Assembly (NCBI GenBank): GCA_965224095.1
Contig: OZ245039.1
Coordinates: 3,534,001 to 3,598,000 of the forward strand
From: JBPEWY01 sp965224095
GTDB lineage: Bacteria; Bacteroidota; Bacteroidia; Flavobacteriales; Flavobacteriaceae
Length of the DNA: 64,000 bases
Reading direction: 5' to 3'
Under the pieces are notes generated by a model. It saw nothing but the letters and a program-made list of their open reading frames with translations, was not told where the DNA came from and searched no databases. Position numbers and translations under genes: made by a program. This document shows, piece by piece, positions 23,487-33,500 of the stretch (position 1 is its first letter; every line of letters starts with the position of its first letter).

Positions 23487-24059
23487 ATGACCAATCAGCC
23501 TGACCATTACTATATTAATCAAATCCTGGAAGGAAATTCTAATGCTTTTTCGTTCCTGGTGGGTAAATATGAAAATATGGTATTCACCATAGCATTAAAA
23601 GTAATGGGAAATAGGGAAGAGGCGGAGGATGTGGCCCAGGAAGCATTTGTAAAGTGTTATCAATCGCTGAAACGTTTTAAAGGAAGCTCTAAATTTTCAA
23701 CCTGGTTGTACCGAATTGCTTACAATCACGGTTTGGATAAATTGAAAGAAAAAAAACGAAAAGGATTTACATACGATATAGAGGAAGTTCCAATTGTGGA
23801 GGATGAGGATACGTACAATGTATTAGCGCAAATTGACGAAGAAGAACGGAATGTAATACTAAAAACAGCTATTAAAAAATTACCGAAAGAAGACCAAATT
23901 CTGGTAACTTTGTTTTATTTTGAAGAATTATCGATCAAGGAGATAGCGAAAGTAATTGGAATTAAAGAAAATAATGTTAAGATTAAATTGCACAGATTGC
24001 GATCTAAACTGTATAAAACATTGAGAACTTCCGAATCGTTTTTAAAAGAAAGGTTATGA
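23487..24059 (+). CDS. ECF-type RNA polymerase sigma factor, probably autoregulated
   Basis: A 190-residue ECF sigma factor. Region 2: NAFSFLVGKYENMVFTIALKVMGNREEAEDVAQEAFVKCYQSLKRF (about residues 17-62) plus FSTWLYRIAYNHGLDKL; region 4: LPKEDQILVTLFYFEELSIKEIAKVIGIKENNVKIKLHRLRSKL (about 132-175), a helix-turn-helix. The start at 23487 (MTNQPDHYY) is taken because the in-frame extension upstream begins with TTG and overlaps the promoter. The stop overlaps the following membrane protein gene by four bases (ATGA). Confidence 0.94.
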   Translation: MTNQPDHYYINQILEGNSNAFSFLVGKYENMVFTIALKVMGNREEAEDVAQEAFVKCYQSLKRFKGSSKFSTWLYRIAYNHGLDKLKEKKRKGFTYDIEEVPIVEDEDTYNVLAQIDEEERNVILKTAIKKLPKEDQILVTLFYFEELSIKEIAKVIGIKENNVKIKLHRLRSKLYKTLRTSESFLKERL

Positions 24060-24469
24060 ATAAACAGCAAAATTCGTTTGACGATATAATTAAAAAAGCG
24101 GTCAGGGAGGAAGGAATTGAAGCGCCTTCAAAAGACTTTCTTAAAAATGTGATGACTTCGCTGGACCAGCGTATGGCGCAGGAAGTGCCGTACACCCCGT
24201 TAATCTCTAAAAGAACCTGGATGTTTGCTATTACAACCTTACTGGTAATAGCCGTTTATTCGTATGTTTCGAAAGTTACGGTTCCCATTTTGGACGATAC
24301 CTTGGCGGGCACTAATATCGCTACATTTTTAAGCTCGTTGGAGGTTAAAACATTTCATTTCTCAAAAATAACCATATATAGTATTGCTGCAGCACTAGCC
24401 GTGATTTTGTTCCAGATACCTCTGTTGAAATATATGTTTGATAGGCGTTGGAAGCAACGAATGGCATAA
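24056..24469 (+). CDS. Two-helix membrane protein, probable anti-sigma factor partner
   Basis: A 137-residue protein with a soluble N-terminal half (residues 1-55, FDDIIKKAVREEGIEAPSKDFLKNVM) and two predicted membrane helices (about 61-78 and 103-122). The ATGA overlap with the ECF sigma gene and the N-terminal-in arrangement fit a membrane anti-sigma factor, but no known anti-sigma domain or zinc motif can be seen. The stop is 14 bp from the convergent sterol desaturase gene. The function is inferred from position. Confidence 0.65.
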   Translation: MNKQQNSFDDIIKKAVREEGIEAPSKDFLKNVMTSLDQRMAQEVPYTPLISKRTWMFAITTLLVIAVYSYVSKVTVPILDDTLAGTNIATFLSSLEVKTFHFSKITIYSIAAALAVILFQIPLLKYMFDRRWKQRMA

Positions 24470-24483
24470 AACCGTAATACATC

Positions 24484-25749
24484 TTAAACCATGGCATTGG
24501 CCTTAGGCTGCAAGGTTTTATGAAATTTAAAAGACATAAAGAATGTGATAATAAAATAAAGAGCAATGCAATATCCTGCATAAGAGATATAAGCATTAGC
24601 CCCAAACCAATTACCTTCGAAGTAAGCTATTAAACCTAACCCAAATACACTTCTCAGGGATTCTATCCATACCGCATATTTTTCACCATCCATCATTGAT
24701 GTGTACCCGTAAACTCCTGCAAAAACCACGGCTCCGTAAAGCAGTAATTCGTTTGGACTTAAGTTTCCGAAATTAAAAAACATAAACAGTAAAAGAAACG
24801 TATTTGTTAGAAGCTGGAAAATGATATAGTAGTTAAACGTTTTATTACTATAAGTACGATATTTTTTAAAACCATATACATTTTCTATAATCTTTTGAGG
24901 GTATTTTTCCTTTACATCTTCAGGGCGCCAACCCGTTGGCATGAACCAAATTCTTATTTTATCCCACCAACTTTGTGTTCTCCAGGCATCCAGAATGAGT
25001 CTCCATAGATGTTGAAAATTAATCTTAACGGGATTCCAGGTGGCGGCAGGCTTTAAAACGCCATAAACAGGAGGCACTTCTTTCAATTCCTCTTGAAAAG
25101 TGCCAAACATTCTATCCCATATACAAAATATCTGCCCTAAATTTTTATCAATATATTCCGGATTAATGGCATGATGTACCCGATGTTGTGAGGGAGTTAC
25201 TATAATATATTCTAACCACCCTAATTTTCCAATGTGCTGGGTGTGATACCAGAATTGAAGAAAGAGGTGGAGTGGAGCTATAATATTAATTACGGTATCG
25301 GGAACTCCAAATATGGCAGCCGGAATCAATAATATGGGAAAATACCCTATCACATTCGATATAGACTGCCGAAGTGCACAGGCCAGATTAAACTCTTCAC
25401 TACTATGGTGAATAATATGTTGATTCCAAAAAATATTTACGCGATGACTCAGCCTGTGATTCCAATATCCTGCAAAATCCATGGCGATAAACGCCACAAT
25501 ATAAATTCCTAGTGTCGATTTTATGGAAAACACGGATAAGTGTTCTAACAAAAACGGGTAAGAAATCAGCACCACTACGAGTCCCAGGGAATCTTTTATG
25601 ATATTGGTAAGTCCGCTGCTCAGACTGGAAACCGTATCCATTACATGATAGGTCTGGCGTTTTACAAAATACCCATATACCATTTCAAAAACTACGAGCC
25701 CAATAAAAAAGGGGATAGCTATTAAAAGTGCCTTGGCATAGGTTTCCAT
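24484..25749 (-). CDS. Sterol desaturase / fatty acid hydroxylase family membrane enzyme
   Basis: A 421-residue di-iron membrane oxygenase of the sterol desaturase/fatty acid hydroxylase superfamily. The histidine boxes are HRLSH, QHIIHHSSE and QHRVHHAINPEYIDKNLG, in the expected order (about residues 110-215), with membrane helices before and after and an extra C-terminal block of helices (about 320-415). Related enzymes hydroxylate or desaturate membrane lipids, carotenoids or alkylglycerols. The start METYAKALLIAIPF (25749) is preferred over an upstream extension of 15 residues. The substrate is unknown. Confidence 0.88.
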   Translation of the reverse strand: METYAKALLIAIPFFIGLVVFEMVYGYFVKRQTYHVMDTVSSLSSGLTNIIKDSLGLVVVLISYPFLLEHLSVFSIKSTLGIYIVAFIAMDFAGYWNHRLSHRVNIFWNQHIIHHSSEEFNLACALRQSISNVIGYFPILLIPAAIFGVPDTVINIIAPLHLFLQFWYHTQHIGKLGWLEYIIVTPSQHRVHHAINPEYIDKNLGQIFCIWDRMFGTFQEELKEVPPVYGVLKPAATWNPVKINFQHLWRLILDAWRTQSWWDKIRIWFMPTGWRPEDVKEKYPQKIIENVYGFKKYRTYSNKTFNYYIIFQLLTNTFLLLFMFFNFGNLSPNELLLYGAVVFAGVYGYTSMMDGEKYAVWIESLRSVFGLGLIAYFEGNWFGANAYISYAGYCIALYFIITFFMSFKFHKTLQPKANAMV

Positions 25750-25788
25750 AATTTTTTTTTGAATAAGTGGTATAAAGGTAAAAAAAAA

Positions 25789-25813
25789 GGGCAACCTCTA
25801 AAGAGAGTTGCCC
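25789..25813 (-). terminator. Rho-independent terminator downstream of the cohesin-protein gene
   Basis: On the minus strand GGGCAAC, a bulged T, CTC, a TTTA loop, GAG and GTTGCCC, then a run of eight or more T. The stem is 7 plus 3 bp with one bulge. It lies about 46 bp after the stop codon of the 541-residue cohesin/T9SS protein and ends the two-gene giant-protein transcript. Confidence 0.75.
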
Positions 25814-25859
25814 CCGACCTCTATTAATCAATAAAGATTGCTAGGTGTCCTTTGTATTC

Positions 25860-27485
25860 TTACTGCACATAGAATTTGGCAGTTGCCTTTTTTCCTAAAC
25901 TGGAAATTACGTCGAGAAAATACATTCCTCTTGCATAGGCCTGTACCTCGATGGTTTCTTTGTTAGTATTCAAATTTTCCAGGTCTCTAGATTCAATTAA
26001 TCTTCCCCCCATATCGTATATATTAATATCTTTTATAACCCCTTGTCCCTGAGCAATTTCCAGTGTGATATACTTTTCAGTTCTGTGAGCGGGGTTAGGA
26101 TACAGTTTGAAGTTACCAAGATCAAATTCCTCGGTACTCAGGGTTCCCTCAGCAATGGTTAGTGAAAACTGCTGAGTTACATCAGAACTCACACCATCAT
26201 TAACTAATGCATAGAGGTCATAGGTTCCGTTGGTTCCGACATCCGGAGTTCCCTCAATTTGACCTGTACCACTGTTATACGATAAACCTGCCGGTAAACC
26301 ATTAATGGTAACATTAAGACTTCCTGAATCAGGATCGGTTATGGTTACATCCCAGGCACCGGCTACACCTTCTTCGGCATCGGTAATATTAGCAATATTA
26401 GGATCGGGAGAAACATTTCCTCCGGTTGGAACCTCGGTTACACAAACCCCGGAAAGTTTTCCGTTATCAACAGTAGCTGCCGGCACTAAAATATTTAAAG
26501 TGTTATCGGTAACGTTTACATAATAGGTTTTTTGAATATCTGTCAAAGTAGTTGCTACGCCTCCTTTAGAAGGATCTAACATATCAAATTCATCCAGGAC
26601 CAAATTTCCTTCTACCAAAACATCAAAGACTCTACGTCCGGGTTCGGCGGGAGGTGCTCCAGCAGCGCTGGTACCGATATATATTTCAGCCATAAAAAGC
26701 TCTACTTTGTAGATACCGTTATTTGTTACCGGAATATCATAGCTGTATACGCCATAAACTTCGGTTTGATAAAGTGTCAGATCGTCGCCTGTTAGCGTAC
26801 CGATATTCTCTGTTGTGTCAAAATCCGTTCCTCCTGTTCTTGTACTGTGTTGAGCTGCATTTACGTCCGCTTCGTAAGTTCTCCCGTCTGAAGGAGAAAG
26901 CGCTGAAGCAGATCCGGAAGCAATACAAAGTTCAAAAGGAGCAGGAGTACCTATCTGAATATTAGCGGTACCTGTGGTTCCCAGTATCGAAACACCCCCA
27001 AAAGTAATATCGGTATCTCCTCCAAAAGATAAAGCAGCCAGGCCGTTAGCAAGTGCTTCAAACTGTACTTCTACGAAATTAAAATTTCCAGCGGGATCAG
27101 GATCTACCAAAGAACCTTTTGCGTAATTAACTTCTCCCGAAGTACTGGTATCGGGACTATCCGGATTTAGCAATGCAGTTTCCAGATCGGCAGGTGCTAC
27201 CGAAATAGCGCTGTTTACCTGCAAAAGCGTATTATCATAAAGTATTTGAAATTGTACGCCATCTACCGACTGAGCTCCATCTGCTTCTACACCAAATACG
27301 ATTTTAAAAACGGTACCTATCTGAATATCTGTAATCGGACTGTCCGACAAATCAAGCGGGCTTCCAATAGCTGCATTAGCCTGAGCCAGAGAGGTAGAGG
27401 TGCCTAAAAACAAGGCTATTACACAAGTAACCAATACCCGACTCGTATATTGTTTAATTATACCACAAAGCGTAAAGTTTTTCAT
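25860..27485 (-). CDS. T9SS-exported protein with cohesin-like, malectin-like and Ig-like domains
   Basis: A 541-residue surface protein. Residues 1-35 are a signal peptide. Residues about 45-178 look like a cohesin domain (GTVFKIVFGVEADG, VDGVQFQILYDNTLLQVNS, FVEVQFEALANGLAALSF). Residues about 185-345 are malectin-like (SDGRTYEADVNA, YKVELFMAEIY, GRRVFDVLVEGNLVLDEFD). Residues about 355-450 are Ig/cadherin-like (INGLPAGLSYNSGTGQIEGTP). Residues about 458-541 form a T9SS type A sorting domain (LGNFKLYPNPAHRTEKYIT ... GMYFLDVISSLGKKATAKFYVQ). It lies 94 bp downstream of a 2365-residue protein that ends in a dockerin-like domain, so an intermolecular pair is plausible. Confidence 0.8.
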   Translation of the reverse strand: MKNFTLCGIIKQYTSRVLVTCVIALFLGTSTSLAQANAAIGSPLDLSDSPITDIQIGTVFKIVFGVEADGAQSVDGVQFQILYDNTLLQVNSAISVAPADLETALLNPDSPDTSTSGEVNYAKGSLVDPDPAGNFNFVEVQFEALANGLAALSFGGDTDITFGGVSILGTTGTANIQIGTPAPFELCIASGSASALSPSDGRTYEADVNAAQHSTRTGGTDFDTTENIGTLTGDDLTLYQTEVYGVYSYDIPVTNNGIYKVELFMAEIYIGTSAAGAPPAEPGRRVFDVLVEGNLVLDEFDMLDPSKGGVATTLTDIQKTYYVNVTDNTLNILVPAATVDNGKLSGVCVTEVPTGGNVSPDPNIANITDAEEGVAGAWDVTITDPDSGSLNVTINGLPAGLSYNSGTGQIEGTPDVGTNGTYDLYALVNDGVSSDVTQQFSLTIAEGTLSTEEFDLGNFKLYPNPAHRTEKYITLEIAQGQGVIKDINIYDMGGRLIESRDLENLNTNKETIEVQAYARGMYFLDVISSLGKKATAKFYVQ

Positions 27486-27579
27486 ATTAAATTCTTTTTA
27501 AGTTGTTTAAAAGTTCTCCAGCATAAAATTAATGGATAATTTTTAAAAAAGTGAATATATCTCTTTTTTTTACAGAAAA

Positions 27580-30500
27580 TTACTCCGTTTCTCCATCTAA
27601 TCCGAAATTGGTAGCCAGGATTGAAAAATCCAGAATATTAATTTTAGTATCCAAATTAAAATCAACCAGAGGGTTATACCCGGGTTCGAAAATCTTTATA
27701 TTAAAGGAATTTGCCAAAATGGAAAAATCCAGTATTCTTACTTTGTTATCACCACTGGCATCACCCGCCAGTAATTGATTGGTAACCTGAACGGTTCCAT
27801 CGGCATTAATATTAATATCCTCTACTCTTTGTAAAAAACTATTTCTTTTAACAGCAAGCCTGTAAGCTCCTCCGGATATAAGATTAGGAAGTTTCATAAC
27901 CCCTGCATTATCGGCATATACGTTAAAATCGTATACCGGAGCACTCAGATCTCCCGTGTCAAATAATCGTACATGATACATACCGCTGGCATTTGTAGGC
28001 CTGAACTGAAGAGAGGCTTTAATACTAATATCAAATCTATTAGGATTGTCGGTGATATTCCAATCAAAATTCACAGAGCTTTCCTGTATCGGATTCCCGT
28101 TATCGGTAACGGTTACATTTACATTATAGGGGCTGGCCGCTGAAGCGCGTTCAAGCTGTTCATATCTCAATGATTCCGACCCATTCAACAAGGTAAATGG
28201 AATGGCATCGGGATAAACAGATAATTTATAAAGACCAATGCGATCGATCTTGTGCCCCATAGAGCGTTCGGAAATTTCTAATGTATATGTGCCCGGATTT
28301 ACAAAATACGCGTAGATCTCGTGGGCATCATCATCAAAAGTAGCAGCCTGCCATTTTAATCCGGTACCAAACCGATATGCTTTGAAAAAACCATTGATAC
28401 CTCTGTTCTTTGAAGCATCCGGGTACACCGGGAATTTACCTCCTCCGCCAGCATAGTAAAAGTCAATATCGCTGCTCACTCCGTTAATATTATCAATTAA
28501 ATCCTGTTCGGTAAAGGTACCTTTAGCCGCTATAAAATGTACGTTACTTGAGTTAGTAAATTTAACCCAACTGTCATTATGTTCTGAAGGAAGATCCTGA
28601 TCCAGGATATTTGTTCTGTAGATAAACCTATATACCCCGGGAAGATCGATCTTTATTTTATATTGCAATGTACCCCCATCGGTATCATTAAAATGGTCTG
28701 TCCCACCTGTATAATAAGTAACCCCGTCTAATTCTTCCGTCCAGTCGTCTACAATAGGAACTGATTCGGCTTCCATGACCACCAATCCGTTTTCCTCAAC
28801 AAATGACCAGTCATTCACCTTAAAATCTTCAATAATCCCGCTAATTAATCCTGTATTTTCATCGATTTCCAGCCCGGGAGGAAGATTCGTAGCTTCATAA
28901 GAAAGCGTTTGAGACCCATCGTCTCCGTCAGTAGCCTGAATTTGCAGGGAAACCGCATCTTCCGTAGCATTATTTTGTGTTCCGGGATTGGTTACTACCG
29001 GTGGATTATTTCCGAAACCGATAACTTCAATTCCTTTAATGTTTACATCTCCCAGCACTTTTACAAAATCGATATCCAGATTCCCTCCTGTAACGGTAAT
29101 TTTAAATGTCTGTGCAATAGCCGTATTATATCCGGCAACTGCAATCTGATCAAAATCGTTCAGCACCGTATTCCCTTCTATAATAACATCAAATTGACGC
29201 TGACCAACTGCGGTAACTCCTCCAATTTCAGCAAAGAGCAGGGTAACGGAATAATCACCATCCGGCATGGGGAAATCCCACTGTAAATTATCGGGAGCAA
29301 CCAAGGTGTTGTAGCGCTCAGTGATAAAAAGATCGGAAGCATATTCCGTATTGTTTACAAAACCGGCAGGAGAAGCACCAAAAGTTAAATCCTGAGCTCC
29401 ACTGTTAAAGTAAGGAGACGGGGTTCCGTTATTAGCAGAACCCGAAGCACCGGCAACGGATTGATCTTCAGACCAGGACACACCTAAATCGTTTGCATTG
29501 GTTAAAGCACCTCCTGCATTGATTCTAAAGAGTGTTTGCGGTTCCAGTGAGCCACTTGAAAGATTAATGGTTCTTACTTTTCCGCCGTCATATCTGATAA
29601 TAAGTTTGGCAATCTTTTTTTCTTCCGTTCCACTAAAACTAACAGCTATAATATGATTGGAATCCTTTTTTAATAATTGTTTTGTCATGGCACCGGAATC
29701 GATAGAGAATTCGGAAACATCAATACCGGTCAATACAATACTTTCCACGAAAACACCCGTATTTCCAGTGGTAACGTAGATAGGGATATTCACTGAGCCG
29801 CCAATAGGAACAGCATAATTGGTTTGTGTTTCCAGAACACTTGAAACACTCGGAGCCCCCTGCGGGTTATCTTCTCCGAAAAACTCCATATTTTTTTGAT
29901 TTCCTCCTCCTAAATTAGGCGAGCCCGCCGCAATGTGAATACCATTCCCGGATACAATGGCTTGTGTACCGTGTCTTTTGTGATTAAGATCGTCAAACCG
30001 TGTCCATGTCTGAGTAACAGGATCAAAGGCTTCGGTAATTTCCAGGGCATCCGTACGCTGAACCCCATAAATATTTTCATCTTCCACTTCACCACCTATT
30101 ACCAGTAATTTACTGTCAAAATTAACAACAGAAGCACCGGCTCTTGGGGTAGGAAGGTTTTGTTCGTTTGGCAGGGTACTCCAGGTCTGGGTATTGAAAT
30201 CATAAACATCAACCTCGGGTAAAACGGGTTTCCATACGGTTATTTCACCAGACCTTCTCCCGGAGGCCAAATACAGTTTATCGCCAATAACGGCCGCATG
30301 AAAATGATCTCTTCCCCGGGGTGCATCGGCTAGTTGCGTCCATACACCTGTTTGCGGGTCGTATTCATCAAACCAGGCAACGGCACCGTTGTTATGCCCC
30401 TGGTTATTACCTGCTATAATATAAAATTTATCGTTGTAAACCACCAAACCGGCAGCTCCGCGCCTTCTGGCTACAGGTATTTCAGGTCCCTGCATCCATA

Positions 30501-33500
30501 CATTATTTGCCGGATTGTAGGCCCAAATATATTCGGTAGCCTGTTCATTGGGATAATTATTGGTTTTAAATGCACCGATTACCCATATAAGGCCCTGATA
30601 TTCGGTAGCCTGAAAGTGATTAAAATCAAAGGGTGCAGAATCTATTATATTGGTCCATGTATTAGACTGATAATCGTATACATCAAATCGCCGGGGTTGT
30701 TCCCGTCCTCCAAAGAGATAAAATTTGTCTCCAGCCTGAACAAAAGAACATTCATGACGAGCTAAATAGGTCAGATCCTCATTTTTGTCGGTCCATACAT
30801 AATTTTCCGGATATACACTCCAGATAAATTGTACGGAAACGTCGTCAGATCCCGGTTTACTGGCTGTAACGGTCACATTGTAAATGCCATTAAACGCAGG
30901 CCCTCCATTTTCCGCCCCGGATGCAACCGTACCAAAAATATGTCCGTTGGTAGGTTCAATGTCTACTCCAGCCGATTGTCCGCTGATACTATAGGTAAAG
31001 TTTTCATTCGGATTACCACCAAAAGCAGTCGTAAAAAAGTCAATATTATCATTTACATTATTGGCCTGATCTTCAATCGGATCCATAGTAAGCGGGGGAT
31101 AGGTGATCGTTCCCTCAACAACTTCAATGGCATGCACCAGCGGATCGTTTACCTCATGTAAGAACCCAATATTCAAAACGCCATCGGTTAAAGTAACAGG
31201 GAAGGAGAGCATACCACCTACCTGATCGCCAAACTGATTTATAAGATCTAAATTATTGTATACCGTGTTGCTCTCTATTAAAATATCAAAAATGCGATCT
31301 CCGGGCTGATTGGTAGTTGCATCGGAATTCCCCAGATATACATTAACCGTATAATCGCCATTAGACAACGGGATATCGAACTGCATTTCGGGTGCAGTTC
31401 CGGAATCTAATCGATATTTGTTAAACAAATTATCAAAAGTAGAAGCGTCAATATAATTGGGAATCGAAGCATGTTTATTAGCAAAAACCAGATTACTGTT
31501 AAGCCCGTTTCCTGTGTTCACCGAATAGCTGGGGCCACTGGTAGCGCCATCGGTACTATTGTTTTCCCAATCGGGACCTCCATCGGAGGCAGCTACTAAA
31601 ATATCACCCGTATTAATTCGCACTACGGGTAGATTTTCAAAAGAAAGTAAGGCGGAGAGCGGTATTTGCAATGGTGAATTACTTCCATTATGAATAATCT
31701 CCAGAGTGGCCGATTTAGCTCCCTGTACATTATTAGGGGTAAATGTAACAGGAATATTTATTTTGGCCCCCGGACCAATGGTCGTGGGAAGCGAGAGGCT
31801 ATGCGCAAAAAGCGATGCATCGGTTCCGGTTATATTAATGGCACTTATCTGGAGTGGTCCCTCAGCAGGCCCTCCCTGATTTACCGCTTCGATGATTAAA
31901 TCCACCGGAGTACTGTTTATATATGCCTCTCCAAAATCCAATGGATTGGGTGTGGCTCCCAGAGTACTGGGTTGATCTTCCGTTACTTTAAGAAAATCCC
32001 AAACGGCCGCAAATTCATCCCCGGGACCCGCGGAAGTTGCAATAATCCCCGCTGCCATTCCCTGCGAATCGCTGCTACTCAAAAAAGATCCGGGAAGCAG
32101 AATAGGTGTCCCCAGGCTGTTTACGGTTACTCCATTGTCAAGCGAGTAATAAGGTTGCGCTGTACCGGCGGAAGTATTAACGTTAATATATATATCTATA
32201 GAGGCTGCGTTGATTATATTGGGAACATCGTATGCGTTATCACTTGTAACGGTACCTGAACTTTCCAGGAGTACCTGCAACCCGTATTCATTATCACCAT
32301 CGGTAGCGCCATCCATAAATACTACTTTCAAATAGTTATCCTGATCGCCGGTGCCAATATAAATTCCCTGAGACTGATTGTTAACCGGTACCGTTTGGTT
32401 TCCGTTTATAACAAAATAAGGCGAATCAATTTTAGAATGTACGGTGAATGAATTGGAATTGGTATCTACATTGAGGCCTACCTGAAAGGCATATTGTTGT
32501 GTATTGGTATTACCCAGGGCATCACCTTCGGGAATAAGATCGACGGACGCCTTTCCTGCAGCACCTCCGAACGACATATTAATCGGGTCAAACTGTGTGA
32601 GGTAATCGGTACTTCCGGAAGGGTCTAACATAAGCCCTGTAAATCCTAAACCAAAGAGTCCCGTCCCGGGATCGTTATTCCAAAAAGGATAGTCAATAGG
32701 CAGATTAGTAGTAAGTCCGTTATTAGCGTCCAGAGCAAAAACATCATTTACATCCAATATCGTATCGTTATCATCGTCATCATCATTGAGGTCGGATATA
32801 AAATCGCCATCGTTATCGTCCGGAACGCTACTCGGGGAACAGTGATTGGTTCCATTATCTATTTCATCCTGATTGGTAAACCCGTCATTGTCAGTATCTG
32901 CCAACGGATCATAACCGGGGTCTCCCGGTTGCAGGCAATCAATAAAGTCAATGGGCTCAAAAATGGTTATATTATTCGATCCATAGGTCGCAGCCCATAT
33001 GGTACCCGGGAACGGATCGGTATCTCCCTGGGCGATTACATCCAGAGGCTGTGATCCAAACCCTGTAAATGTAGTATTATCGGAAGTTAGCACAGCATCG
33101 CCTGTAGCGTTTAATTCGTAGCGAGTCATATACCCCGTTGAGCTAAAGGAAGCCGTAATTATATTTCCTTTTATAACGCCTCCAAAATTCGTGGCGGTAT
33201 ATTCGCAAATTCCATTGGTAGAATTCGGATTGACATCCAGAATATTCACTTTGGAAGGATCGTTATTATCAAGCAGGTATTCCCCTTGCCGCCAGTCTTC
33301 CGGAAAATCAACCAAACTAAAGGAAGCCTTAAAGTATCCTCGGGTACCTACCAGGAGATCGGCGAAATCGTGCCGGCTGTTCTCTACCCAACCACTTCCG
33401 TTGTTGATGTATTCTATTACTTCAGCTTTAGAGGGAAATGCACGTATAGGGACGGGATGCCCGCCATAATACGTTCCATTAGAATCGTTAATATTTCCTA

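Noticed and set aside
30334..30765. Plus-strand open frame of 143 codons inside the giant-protein gene
   Set aside because: It lies wholly opposite the kelch repeats of the minus-strand gene. Its translation has no domain or signal, and its composition mirrors the antisense of Gly/Asn/Thr-rich repeats.
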